A stretch of DNA of 64,000 bases, taken from assembly GCF_000931465.1 (NCBI RefSeq), contig NZ_CP010892.1:6347388-6411387 (forward strand), written 5' to 3'. Each line of letters starts with the position of its first letter. Position 1 is the first letter of the stretch. The position numbers and the translations under genes were made by a program. Positions 9,728-17,814 of the stretch are shown piece by piece. This DNA is from Pseudomonas sp. MRSN 12121 (GTDB lineage: Bacteria; Pseudomonadota; Gammaproteobacteria; Pseudomonadales; Pseudomonadaceae). The notes below the pieces were generated by a model. That model was not told the origin of the DNA and did no database searches. It saw only the letters and a list, made by a program, of their open reading frames with translations.

Positions 9728-10768
9728 ATGACCGACAAGAGCCAACAATTCGCCAGCGACAACTATTCCGGTATCTGCCCCGAGGCCTGGGCGGCCATGG
9801 AACAAGCCAACCACGGCCATGAACGCGCCTATGGCGACGACCAGTGGACCGCCCGCGCCGCCGATTATTTCCGCAAGCTGTTCGAGACCGACTGCGAAGT
9901 GTTCTTCGCCTTCAACGGCACCGCCGCCAACTCCCTGGCCCTGTCGTCGCTGTGCCAGAGTTACCACAGCGTCATCTGCTCGGAAACCGCCCACGTCGAA
10001 ACCGACGAATGCGGCGCCCCGGAATTCTTCTCCAACGGTTCCAAGCTGCTGGTGGCCGGCACCGAGAACGGCAAGCTGACCCCGGACTCGATCCGCGAGA
10101 TCGCCCTCAAGCGCCAGGACATCCACTATCCCAAGCCCCGGGTGGTGACCCTGACCCAGGCCACCGAAGTCGGCAGCGTCTACACCCCGGAAGAAATCCG
10201 CGCCATCAGCGCCACCTGCAAGGAGCTGGGGCTGAACCTGCACATGGACGGCGCGCGCTTCTCCAATGCCTGCGCCTTCCTCGGCTGCTCGCCGGCCGAC
10301 CTGACCTGGAAAGCCGGGGTCGACGTGCTGTGCTTCGGCGGCACGAAAAACGGCATGGCGGTCGGCGAGGCGATCCTGTTCTTCAACCACAAGCTGGCCG
10401 AAGACTTCGACTACCGCTGCAAGCAGGCCGGGCAACTGGCCTCGAAGATGCGTTTCCTGTCCGCGCCCTGGGTCGGCCTGCTGGAACACGACGCCTGGCT
10501 CAAGTACGCCCGCCACGCCAACCACTGCGCGCAATTGCTGGCCCAGCTGGTGGCGGACATCCCCGGGGTGGAGCTGATGTTCCCGGTGCAGGCCAACGGT
10601 GTGTTCCTGCAACTCTCGGAACCGGCCATCGCCGCGCTGACCGCCAGGGGCTGGCGTTTCTACACCTTCATCGGCAAGGGCGGGGCGCGCTTCATGTGCT
10701 CCTGGGACACCGAAGAAGCGCGGGTGCGTGAACTCGCCGCGGATATCCGCCAGGTCATGGCCGGCTGA
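9728..10768 (+). CDS. ltaE: low-specificity L-threonine aldolase
   Basis: PLP-dependent enzyme (346 aa) cleaving L-threonine/L-allo-threonine to glycine and acetaldehyde. It starts MTDKSQQFASDNYSGICPEAW. The aspartate aminotransferase fold is shown by FFAFNGTAANSLAL, NLHMDGARFSNA and the PLP lysine in VLCFGGTKNGMAVGEA. Threonine aldolase is a known neighbour of gbc/sox genes in P. aeruginosa, so it plausibly feeds or drains the same glycine pool. A GTTCCC-n5-GGGAAC inverted repeat at 9650-9666 lies upstream and could be an operator (unproven). Confidence 0.95.
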   Translation: MTDKSQQFASDNYSGICPEAWAAMEQANHGHERAYGDDQWTARAADYFRKLFETDCEVFFAFNGTAANSLALSSLCQSYHSVICSETAHVETDECGAPEFFSNGSKLLVAGTENGKLTPDSIREIALKRQDIHYPKPRVVTLTQATEVGSVYTPEEIRAISATCKELGLNLHMDGARFSNACAFLGCSPADLTWKAGVDVLCFGGTKNGMAVGEAILFFNHKLAEDFDYRCKQAGQLASKMRFLSAPWVGLLEHDAWLKYARHANHCAQLLAQLVADIPGVELMFPVQANGVFLQLSEPAIAALTARGWRFYTFIGKGGARFMCSWDTEEARVRELAADIRQVMAG

Positions 10769-10830
10769 AACCGCCGTTGCACCGGCTTCTGTCCAGGGCA
10801 GCAGCCGGTCGGCAATCCCCGCCACAGCCT

Positions 10831-10854
10831 TCAGTTCACATTTTTCTGAACTGA
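10831..10854. promoter_or_regulatory. perfect inverted repeat upstream of the NCS1 permease
   Basis: TCAGTTCA, eight bases, TGAACTGA: perfect 8-bp arms about 83 bp before the permease ATG. A TATAAA-like hexamer occurs near 10914. It is a candidate operator. A weak terminator for ltaE is the alternative, but no strong T-run follows. Confidence 0.45.
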
Positions 10855-10936
10855 TTATTTCCCCCCGCTGATTCAACATCGCAGGCGTATATCCGAGACT
10901 CCCGGGTCAATCTATAAAAACAAAGGCAACGACCCC

Positions 10937-12382
10937 ATGACCAGCCTGCCTGCTGCAACGCCAAGAGCCGCCTCCCCCGGCCTCAAGATCGAGACCCGCT
11001 CCATCGACTACGTGCCGCGCCACGAGCGCCACGGCAAGGTCTGGCACCAGGGGCCGTTCTGGTTCACCGGCAACTTCGTCCTGACCACCATGGTCACCGG
11101 TTTCACCGGCGCGGCCCTGGGCCTGAGCCTGTACTACTCGATCCTGGCCATCGTCATCGGTGTCTGCCTGGGCACCTTCTGCATGGCCTTCCACGCCAAC
11201 CAGGGGCCGCGCATGGGCCTGCCGCAGATGATCCAGTCGCGGGCGCAATTCGGCCTGCGCGGCGCCATCGTGCCCTTCACCGCGGTGGTGTTCGTCTACA
11301 TCGGCTTCAACGTGTTCAACGTGATTCTCGCCACCGACGCCATCAACACCGTGGTGCCCGGCGCACGGGCGCCCTGGTACAGCCTGATGATCGTCCTGGC
11401 GGTTATCATCGCCGTGGTCGGGCACGACCTGCTGCACGCCGTGCAGCGCTGGCTGACCTACCTGATGATCAGCGTCTTCACCGTGCTGACCATCAGCGCC
11501 CTGATGACCCTGCAGGCCGACTCCGCCGTGGCCGGCGCGCACTTTTCCTGGTCGGCCTTCCTGATCCAGCTGTCGGCGGCCGCCGGCTACCAGATCAGCT
11601 ATTCGGTGTATGTCTCGGACTACTCGCGCTACCTGCCGCACAAGACGCCGTCGCGCCAGGTGATTTTCTGGACCTACCTGGGCGCCGCCGGCTCGGCCCT
11701 GTGGCTGATGTCGCTGGGGGCCTTCCTCGCCTCCGCCCTGCCGTCGCCCGACGCCATCGGCAGCGTGCGCGAGGTCGGCAACCAGGTGATCCCCGGCTTC
11801 GGCACCTTTACCGTGCTAATCGCCGTGCCCGCGCTGGTCGGCATCATGGCGGTCAACTGCTACGGCGCGATGCTCACCGGCATCAGCGCCATCGACGGCT
11901 TCCTGCAGATCCAGCCGAACCTCAAGAGCCGCGTGGTGGGCATCGCCCTGGTGGCGGTGGTGATCTTCCTGATCGCCATGAACATCCCCGAGAGCTACCT
12001 GGCGAGCTTCAACACCTTCGTGCTGCTGATGCTGTACTTCCTGGTGCCCTGGACCGCGGTCAACCTGGCGGACTTCTACGTGGTGCGCAAAGGTCACTAC
12101 GCCATCCGCGACATCTTCAACCCGTCCGGGATCTATGGCCGCTGGGCCATGCCCGGCCTGGTCGCCTATTTCCTTGGCCTGCTCGCGATGATTCCCTTCA
12201 TGTCGCTGAGCTTCTACCAGGGGCCCGTCTCCCGGGCGCTGGACGGCGCGGACATCGCCTTCGTCGTCGGGCTGGCCGTGGCCGGGGTAGCCTACTGGGC
12301 CCTGAGCCGGGGCCTGGACCTGGACGCCGAGCGCCAGGCGATCCAGGCCAGCGAACGCCAATTGGAAGGAGCTGAACAATGA
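10937..12382 (+). CDS. NCS1-family cytosine/purine-type permease
   Basis: 481-aa transporter with about 12 hydrophobic segments, belonging to the nucleobase:cation symporter-1 family (cytosine, purines, allantoin, thiamine, hydantoin). The family signature region is seen in WFTGNFVLTTMVTGFTGAALGLSL, RMGLPQMIQSRAQFG and LMLYFLVPWTAVNLADFYVVRKG. Its stop overlaps the start of the nitrilase gene (ATGA), so the permease and amidohydrolase form one unit. This suggests import of an N-containing ring or amide that the hydrolase then cleaves. The substrate cannot be read from the sequence. Confidence 0.9.
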   Translation: MTSLPAATPRAASPGLKIETRSIDYVPRHERHGKVWHQGPFWFTGNFVLTTMVTGFTGAALGLSLYYSILAIVIGVCLGTFCMAFHANQGPRMGLPQMIQSRAQFGLRGAIVPFTAVVFVYIGFNVFNVILATDAINTVVPGARAPWYSLMIVLAVIIAVVGHDLLHAVQRWLTYLMISVFTVLTISALMTLQADSAVAGAHFSWSAFLIQLSAAAGYQISYSVYVSDYSRYLPHKTPSRQVIFWTYLGAAGSALWLMSLGAFLASALPSPDAIGSVREVGNQVIPGFGTFTVLIAVPALVGIMAVNCYGAMLTGISAIDGFLQIQPNLKSRVVGIALVAVVIFLIAMNIPESYLASFNTFVLLMLYFLVPWTAVNLADFYVVRKGHYAIRDIFNPSGIYGRWAMPGLVAYFLGLLAMIPFMSLSFYQGPVSRALDGADIAFVVGLAVAGVAYWALSRGLDLDAERQAIQASERQLEGAEQ

Positions 12383-13203
12383 CTGCGACCCAGCACCTGA
12401 AAGTCGCCTGCCAGCAGGTGGCCCCCCGGGTCGGCGAACTCGACTACAACCGCGGCCTGGCCCAGCGCGCGATCCGCGAGGCCGCAGCCCGGGGCGCCCA
12501 GGTCATCGTGCTGCCGGAGCTGGTGCAGAGCGGCTACGTGTTCCACGATCGCCAGGAAGCGCTGGCGCTGGCCGAAGACCTCGACGGGCCGACGCTGAGC
12601 CTGTGGAAAACCCTGGCTGCGGAGCTGCAAGTGGTGATCGTCGGCGGCTTCTGCGAGCGCCTGAATGCCGCGGAAGTGGCCAACAGCGCCGCGCTGGTGG
12701 AGCCCGAGGGGCGCGTGACGGTCTACCGCAAGGCCCATCTGTGGGATCGGGAGCACCTGGTATTCACCGTCGGCGACCAGCCGCCGCCGGTGGTCGAGAC
12801 GCGCTTTGGCGCCATTGCGCTGATGATCTGCTACGACCTGGAGTTCCCAGAATGGGTGCGCCTGCCGGCGCTGGCCGGCGCCGCGCTGCTCTGCGCGCCG
12901 GTCAACTGGCCCGACGGCCCGCGCCCCGTTGGCGAACGCCCGGCGGAAATGGTCCGGGTCCAGGCCAACGCGGCGGTCAACCGCATGTTCATCGCCGCCT
13001 GCGACCGCTGCGGCGACGAGCGCGGCGTGGGCTGGGTCGGCGGCTCGCTGATCGTCGATGCCGACGGCTACCCCCTGGCCGGCGGCGCCCGCAACCCAGG
13101 GGAGCAACTGCTGCTGGCGGACCTGCCCCTGGCAGACGCGCGGCACAAGCACATCAGCGAGCACAACCACGTGCATCGCGACCGTCGCCCGGCGCTGTAC
13201 TGA
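12379..13203 (+). CDS. carbon-nitrogen hydrolase (nitrilase superfamily)
   Basis: 274-aa nitrilase-superfamily amidase. The Glu-Lys-Cys triad is visible: Glu in IVLPELVQSGYVF (about residue 43), Lys in YRKAHLWDREH (about 118), and Cys in MICYDLEFPEWVR (about 152). It is translationally coupled to the NCS1 permease by a 4-bp overlap. The likely role is hydrolysis of an amide or carbamoyl group in the imported substrate, for example an N-carbamoyl or ring-opened nucleobase derivative. The exact substrate is inference only. Confidence 0.9.
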   Translation: MTATQHLKVACQQVAPRVGELDYNRGLAQRAIREAAARGAQVIVLPELVQSGYVFHDRQEALALAEDLDGPTLSLWKTLAAELQVVIVGGFCERLNAAEVANSAALVEPEGRVTVYRKAHLWDREHLVFTVGDQPPPVVETRFGAIALMICYDLEFPEWVRLPALAGAALLCAPVNWPDGPRPVGERPAEMVRVQANAAVNRMFIAACDRCGDERGVGWVGGSLIVDADGYPLAGGARNPGEQLLLADLPLADARHKHISEHNHVHRDRRPALY

Positions 13204-13213
13204 GCCCCTGCCC

Positions 13214-13233
13214 GTCGCGGGGCAACCCGCGAC
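13214..13233 (+). terminator. stem-loop after nitrilase gene
   Basis: GTCGCGGG-GCAA-CCCGCGAC is a perfect 8-bp stem with a GNRA-type tetraloop, 10 bp after the stop. It is not followed by a clear T-run, so it is a stem-loop rather than a certain intrinsic terminator. Confidence 0.5.
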
Positions 13234-13337
13234 AAACCTTGTTTCGCCCCTGACCGTGCGCATCATCGGACATGAACTAGATTGACTGGCGAGCCGCTGT
13301 ACCCGCTCGGATAACGCCAACAATCAGGAGCGCATTC

Positions 13338-14162
13338 ATGTCCCTACAAGGCAAGACCCTGTTCATCACCGGCGCCAGCCGTGGCATCGGTCGCGAGATC
13401 GCCCTGCGGGCAGCGCGGGACGGGGCCAATATCGTGATCGCGGCGAAAAGCGCCGAGGCCCACCCCAAGCTCCCCGGCACCATCTTCAGCGTGGCCCGGG
13501 AGGTCGAGGCGGCGGGTGGCAAGGCCCTGGCCCTGCAGGTGGACGTGCGCGACGAAGAGGCGGTGCGCCAGGCCCTGGCCCGGGCGGCCGAGCATTTCGG
13601 CGGCATCGATGCCCTGGTCAACAATGCCGGGGCGATCAAGCTGACCGGCGTGCAGCATATCGAGCTCAAGCGCTTCGACCTGATGCATCAGATCAACACC
13701 CGCGCCGTGCTGCTGTGCAGCCAGGCGGCCCTGCCCTACCTGAAAGCCAGCCACGGACACATTCTCAACCTGTCCCCGCCGCTGAACCTGGCGAGCAAAT
13801 GGTTCGCCCAGTACAGCCCCTACACCGTCAGCAAATACGGCATGAGCATGCTGACCCTGGGCATGAGCGAGGAATTCCGGCTCTACGGCATCAGCGTCAA
13901 CTCGCTGTGGCCGCAGACCATGATCGCCACCGCCGCCATCGAGTTTCAGCTGGGTTCGCGCGAATCGTTCAAGCATGCGCGCACGCCTGCGATCATGGCC
14001 GACGCGACCCACGCGATCCTGTGCAGCAGCCAGCGGCGCATCACCGGGCGGCTGTTGATCGACGAGGACATATTGCGCGAGCAGGGCGTGAGCGAATTCG
14101 GCCATTACCGCTTCGATCCCGACAGCAGCGAAGCGTTGATGACCGATTTGTTTGTCGATTGA
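13338..14162 (+). CDS. SDR-family oxidoreductase (HSDL2-like)
   Basis: 274-aa short-chain dehydrogenase/reductase. It shows TGASRGIG (residues 11-18), NNAG (about 95), the catalytic Ser region (LNLSPP), and YTVSKYG (Tyr-x-x-x-Lys). The extra stretch between strands (AAKSAEAHPKLPGTIFSVAREVEAAGG) is characteristic of the hydroxysteroid-dehydrogenase-like-2 subgroup. It lies 134 bp after the nitrilase gene with its own RBS (CAGGAGCGCATTC), so it may or may not be in the same unit. Substrate unknown. Confidence 0.88.
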   Translation: MSLQGKTLFITGASRGIGREIALRAARDGANIVIAAKSAEAHPKLPGTIFSVAREVEAAGGKALALQVDVRDEEAVRQALARAAEHFGGIDALVNNAGAIKLTGVQHIELKRFDLMHQINTRAVLLCSQAALPYLKASHGHILNLSPPLNLASKWFAQYSPYTVSKYGMSMLTLGMSEEFRLYGISVNSLWPQTMIATAAIEFQLGSRESFKHARTPAIMADATHAILCSSQRRITGRLLIDEDILREQGVSEFGHYRFDPDSSEALMTDLFVD

Positions 14163-14228
14163 GCGCGACGCAGCAGCCGCGGACCCGGCACTTCGGTAGG
14201 TCAGACGCACCGGGGGCTCAGGGTTTGC

Positions 14229-14276
14229 GACTGCTGCGCAGTCGATCGCAGCCTCATTCTTCGGCAGCGGCTACAG
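14229..14276. repeat. single REP family B element
   Basis: GTCGATCGCAGCCTCATTC...TCGGCAGCGGCTACAG is related to the pair at 8582-8735. It lies between the convergent SDR and gbcB genes. Confidence 0.65.
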
Positions 14277-14306
14277 GCGCGGTACAACCTGGGAAAGGTG
14301 TAGCCC

Positions 14307-15407
14307 TCAATACTCGATCCGCACGTCGCCCTTCGGCACGCTGCAGCAGGACAGGATGTAGCCTTCGGCTTCGTCGTCCTCGGTGATGCCGCCGTTGTGG
14401 TCCATCTCCACTTCGCCCCCCAGCTTGAGCACCTTGCAGGTGCCGCAGATGCCCATGCCGCAGGCCTTGGGGATCATCAGGCCAAGCTTGGCCGCAGCGG
14501 CGTGGACCGTCTCGCCCGGCGCCACGCGGATGCTCTTGCCGGAGGCGGTGAATTCCACCTGATGCAGGTCGGCGGCGTCGACTTCCGGCGCCTCGGCTGC
14601 CTGTTCGGCCTGTTCCACGGCATCGGCCCGGGCTTCCGCCGGGGTCGCGCCGAAGGATTCCTCGTGGTAGCGCGACATGTCGAAGCCGGCGGCTTCGAGC
14701 AGGCGCTTGACCGCGTTCATGTAAGGCGTCGGGCCGCAGCAGAACACTTCGCGCTCGAGGAAGTCCGGCGCCATCAGTTCCAGCATCTTGTGGTTCAGGT
14801 AGCCGCGGTAACCGGCCCAGGGCTCGCCCAGGCCGTGCTTCTCGCAGATCAGGTGCAGGCTGAAGTTGTCGATCCGCGACGCCATGTGCTCCAGCTCGCG
14901 GTGATAGATGATGTCCTTCGGCGAACGGGCGCTGTGGATGAACACCATGTCGACATTGCCGTTGGTGTCGTAGAACCAGCGCGCCATGGACATCACCGGG
15001 GTGATGCCGACGCCGCCGCTGAGGTAGAGGATTTTCGGGCTCGGGAAGTCGATGGCGTTGAACAGCCCCACCGGCCCGTGCACTGCCAGTTCCTGGCCTT
15101 CGTGCAGGGTGTCGTGCAGCCAGTTGGAGACCTTGCCGCCCGGCACACGCTTGATGGTCACCGAGAAGCTGTAGGGCACCGAGGGCGAGCTGGAAATGGT
15201 GTAGGAGCGCATGACCTGCTGGCCTTCGATCTCCAGTTCCAGGGTGACGAACTGGCCCGGCTTGAAGAAGAACATGATCGGCTGGTCGGCCATGAAGCAG
15301 AAGGTGCGCACGTCCCAGGTTTCCTGGATGACTTTGACGCAACGGACGATGTGTCGGCCATTGGCCCAGGTCTGGGTGGTTACCGGATTCAGGAAGGTGT
15401 TGGACAT
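14307..15407 (-). CDS. gbcB: glycine betaine monooxygenase reductase component
   Basis: Reductase (366 aa) that passes electrons from NAD(P)H to the Rieske oxygenase GbcA. The FAD domain carries MRSYTISSSPS (RxYS-type flavin motif). The NAD domain has LSGGVGITPVMSMARW and FCCGPTPYM. A C-terminal plant-type 2Fe-2S domain has CGMGICGTCKV and a later ILSC. The start at 15407 is preferred over an in-frame GTG at 15419 because GGAG lies six bases before this ATG. It is divergent from gbcA over a shared 278-bp promoter region. Confidence 0.96.
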   Translation of the reverse strand: MSNTFLNPVTTQTWANGRHIVRCVKVIQETWDVRTFCFMADQPIMFFFKPGQFVTLELEIEGQQVMRSYTISSSPSVPYSFSVTIKRVPGGKVSNWLHDTLHEGQELAVHGPVGLFNAIDFPSPKILYLSGGVGITPVMSMARWFYDTNGNVDMVFIHSARSPKDIIYHRELEHMASRIDNFSLHLICEKHGLGEPWAGYRGYLNHKMLELMAPDFLEREVFCCGPTPYMNAVKRLLEAAGFDMSRYHEESFGATPAEARADAVEQAEQAAEAPEVDAADLHQVEFTASGKSIRVAPGETVHAAAAKLGLMIPKACGMGICGTCKVLKLGGEVEMDHNGGITEDDEAEGYILSCCSVPKGDVRIEY

Positions 15408-15685
15408 GCTGTTCTCCACGGCCGACTGCCGGCCTTTATGTGGCGATTGTGCGCAGGCCCATGAACGCCCATTTACCTATCCGCGACATTCACATGCTTA
15501 TCGCGACCAGCCCCCAACCACCGGGCCTGGCGCGTCGGGAACAGATTGCACCATGTCGCCCATGGATAAGGTTCCGGGGCGCGCCGGCCCCACACTCGCC
15601 CCAACTGATAACAGCTGGATTCCAGCCTTGCGCCGCAACCGTAGCCACTTTCACCGGCCACACAGATGGCCTCGAGGATAAAACG
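15408..15685. promoter_or_regulatory. gbcB-gbcA divergent promoter region
   Basis: 278 bp between the two start codons. In P. aeruginosa gbcA and gbcB are activated by GbdR in response to glycine betaine or dimethylglycine (established). I see GAGG eight bases before the gbcA ATG and GGAG before gbcB, but I cannot assign an activator site with confidence. Confidence 0.55.
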
Positions 15686-16981
15686 ATGGACGTCACCGCA
15701 ACCCTGAGCCTGGGCGATCCGCTGGAACCCGCACGCAAGGCCACCGCGCAAATGCTTCAAGAACGCGAGCGGACCTTCTCCCTGCCGCAGCCGTTCTACT
15801 GCGACGAGCGCCTGTTCGATATCGACATGCAGGAGATCTTCCAGAAGGAATGGCTGATCGCCGGCATGACCTGCGAGATCCCGACCAAGGGCAACTACCT
15901 GACCCTGCAGATCGGCAAGAACCCGATCATCGTCATCCGCGGCGCCGACGGCGTGGTCCACGCCTTCCACAACGTCTGCCGCCACCGCGGCTCGCGGCTG
16001 TGCACCAGCGAGAAGGGCAAGGTCGCCAAGCTGGTCTGCCACTACCACCAATGGACCTACGAGCTGGATGGCCGCCTGCTGTTCGCCGGCACCGAGATGG
16101 GCGCCGACTTCGACATGAAGCAATACGGCCTCAAGCCGGTGAACGTGAAGACCGCCGGTGGCTACATCTTCATTTCGCTGGCTGAGAACCCGCCGGCCAT
16201 CGACGACTTCCTGGCGACCCTGGCTCACTACATGGAGCCCTACGACATGGAAAACACCAAGGTGGCGGTGCAGACCACCTTGATGGAGAAAGCCAACTGG
16301 AAACTGGTGCTGGAAAACAACCGCGAGTGCTACCACTGCAACGGTTCGCACCCGGAACTGCTCAAGACCCTGCTGGAGTGGGACGACACCAACGACCCGC
16401 GCGCCGACCAGGCGTTCAAGGACCATGTCGCGGCCTCCGCCGCCGCCTGGGAAGCCGAGAAGATCCCGTACCTGCACAAGAGCCACGGCCTGCGTAACCG
16501 TATCGTGCGCATGCCGCTGCTCAAGGGCACCGTGTCGATGACCATGGACGGCAAGCAGGCCTGCCAGAAGCTGATGGGCCGGATCAAGAACCCGGACCTG
16601 GGCTCGATGCGCATCCTGCACCTGCCGCACTCGTGGAACCACTGCATGGGCGACCACATGATCGTGTTCACCGTGTGGCCGATCAGCGCCCAGGAAACCA
16701 TGGTCACCACCAAGTGGCTGGTGCACAAGGACGCCGTCGAAGGCGTGGACTACCACCCGGAAAACATGCGCAAGGTGTGGGACGCCACCAACGACCAGGA
16801 CCGTCGCCTGGCCGAAGAGAACCAGCGCGGCATCAACTCCACCGCCTACCAGCCCGGCCCGTACTCCAAGACCTACGAGTTCGGTGTGGTCAACTTCATC
16901 GACTGGTACAGCGAACGCATGCTGAGCAACCTCGGCGCCGAACCGGCCCCTTACCTCAAGGGCGTGCAGGTCCAGGGCTGA
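15686..16981 (+). CDS. gbcA: glycine betaine monooxygenase, Rieske oxygenase component
   Basis: Oxygenase (431 aa) that N-demethylates glycine betaine to dimethylglycine plus formaldehyde. The Rieske 2Fe-2S motif is VCRHRGSR...LVCHYHQW (CxH and CxxH) near residues 95-120. The mononuclear iron site includes ENNRECYHCNGSHPELLK near 215. Start placed at MDVTATLSLGDPLEPARK, which has GAGG eight bases upstream, rather than earlier in-frame codons encoding a non-family leader. It works with GbcB across the divergent promoter. Confidence 0.97.
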   Translation: MDVTATLSLGDPLEPARKATAQMLQERERTFSLPQPFYCDERLFDIDMQEIFQKEWLIAGMTCEIPTKGNYLTLQIGKNPIIVIRGADGVVHAFHNVCRHRGSRLCTSEKGKVAKLVCHYHQWTYELDGRLLFAGTEMGADFDMKQYGLKPVNVKTAGGYIFISLAENPPAIDDFLATLAHYMEPYDMENTKVAVQTTLMEKANWKLVLENNRECYHCNGSHPELLKTLLEWDDTNDPRADQAFKDHVAASAAAWEAEKIPYLHKSHGLRNRIVRMPLLKGTVSMTMDGKQACQKLMGRIKNPDLGSMRILHLPHSWNHCMGDHMIVFTVWPISAQETMVTTKWLVHKDAVEGVDYHPENMRKVWDATNDQDRRLAEENQRGINSTAYQPGPYSKTYEFGVVNFIDWYSERMLSNLGAEPAPYLKGVQVQG

Positions 16982-16991
16982 TCCCCCCAAC

Positions 16992-17081
16992 CTGTAGGAG
17001 CGAGGCTTGCCCGCGATGAACGCAACCCGGTGCATCTGACACACCGGGTTATCGTTCATCGCGGGCAAGCTTCGCTCCTAC
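16992..17081. repeat. REP inverted pair after gbcA
   Basis: CTGTAGGAGCGAGGCTTGCC faces ATCGCGGGCAAGCTTCGCTCC. The inner halves also pair (ACCCGGTG...CACCGGGT), giving a long extended hairpin. Confidence 0.87.
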
Positions 17082-17162
17082 CAGGACGAAGTCGCTGTAC
17101 AAAATCTGATCTACCCCCTTCCCGACCATGGCCGACAAGGCCTCCAGCCTTCCGCGAACAAG

Positions 17163-17745
17163 TTATCCACATCTCCACCCACAGCAAATGTGGGCAACTC
17201 CACTTTCCGCCAGCAGATTCAGGGGCGGAATCTGAAGAAAATCCGTGACTTATCCAGAAAGGTCTTTTCCGCACGGCCTTGATCGTTTTTTGAACAATCC
17301 TCTACAAGCCAGGATTTCAAAGGCCCGCAGAGGAAGGCGAACACCTTATCCACAGAAGCGCCAACAGACTTTGGGGGCAACTTCGATGCACTGGGCCTGG
17401 TCCTGTGGAAAACCGCTGCGCAACGCGAAATCAGCCGGGTGTAGCGGGCCCGACGAGGGGAAATCGCGGTTTTGGCTGTTTTTTGATCAACCCCTTGAAA
17501 GCCGCTATCTATAAGGCGTCCAGCGGATGGCGAACATCTTATCCACAAAAAGGCCAACAGACTTTGGGGGCAACTCGAGCACCGGAAAACGTTCGAGGAA
17601 CGCCAAAAACCCCAGGAAAAACCTCAACTTAGCCTGATCGTTTTTTGTACAAGCGTCTGCAGGGCTTGATTGGCGGGGGTTTCAGCGAGGCACGAACATC
17701 TTATCCACAGAGGGGCGCACAGGGATTGTGAGTAACAGTGGAAAC
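17163..17745 (+). repeat. array of four elements each carrying a perfect DnaA box
   Basis: Perfect TTATCCACA occurs at 17163-17171, 17346-17354, 17539-17547 and 17701-17709, all in one orientation, spaced 183, 193 and 162 bp. In copies 2 and 3 the box is followed by GCCAACAGACTTTGGGGGCA. Copies 1 and 4 keep a diverged version. About 65-67 bp before boxes 2, 3 and 4 is a second conserved block, T6-containing (TTGATCGTTTTTTGAACAA at 17279, GGCTGTTTTTTGATCAA at 17474, CTGATCGTTTTTTGTACAA at 17634). Additional weaker boxes are TTATCCAGA at 17250-17258 and TTTTCCACA (minus strand) at 17404-17412. The DnaA box consensus is established; function here is inference. Confidence 0.85.
17485..17497 (+). 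promoter_or_regulatory. IHF-like site inside the DnaA-box array
   Basis: GATCAACCCCTTG matches the IHF consensus WATCAANNNNTTR at every defined position except the first. It lies between the second and third DnaA boxes and directly follows a T6 tract. Confidence 0.5.
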
Positions 17746-17764
17746 AGCAACGCAAGCGACGCCC

Positions 17765-17792
17765 CCGTAGGAGCGAAGCTTGCTCGCGATAG
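17765..17792. repeat. single REP element
   Basis: CGTAGGAGCGAAGCTTGCTCG followed by CGATAG. It is unpaired and lies just downstream of the etfB stop. Confidence 0.75.
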
Positions 17793-17814
17793 CGGCAGTA
17801 CGGCTGGCGCAGCC

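Larger units (their letters stand above)
16982..17814. other. 833-bp non-coding region between gbcA and etfB
   Basis: No credible gene on either strand; gbcA and etfB converge here. It contains a REP pair (16992-17081), an array of DnaA-box-containing repeats (17163-17745), an IHF-like site (17485-17497) and a single REP (17765-17792). The array is richer in T-runs than its surroundings. Confidence 0.85.

Noticed and set aside
17163..17745. CRISPR array
   Set aside because: Repeat spacing (160-190 bp) and diverged units do not fit CRISPR; no cas genes are present.
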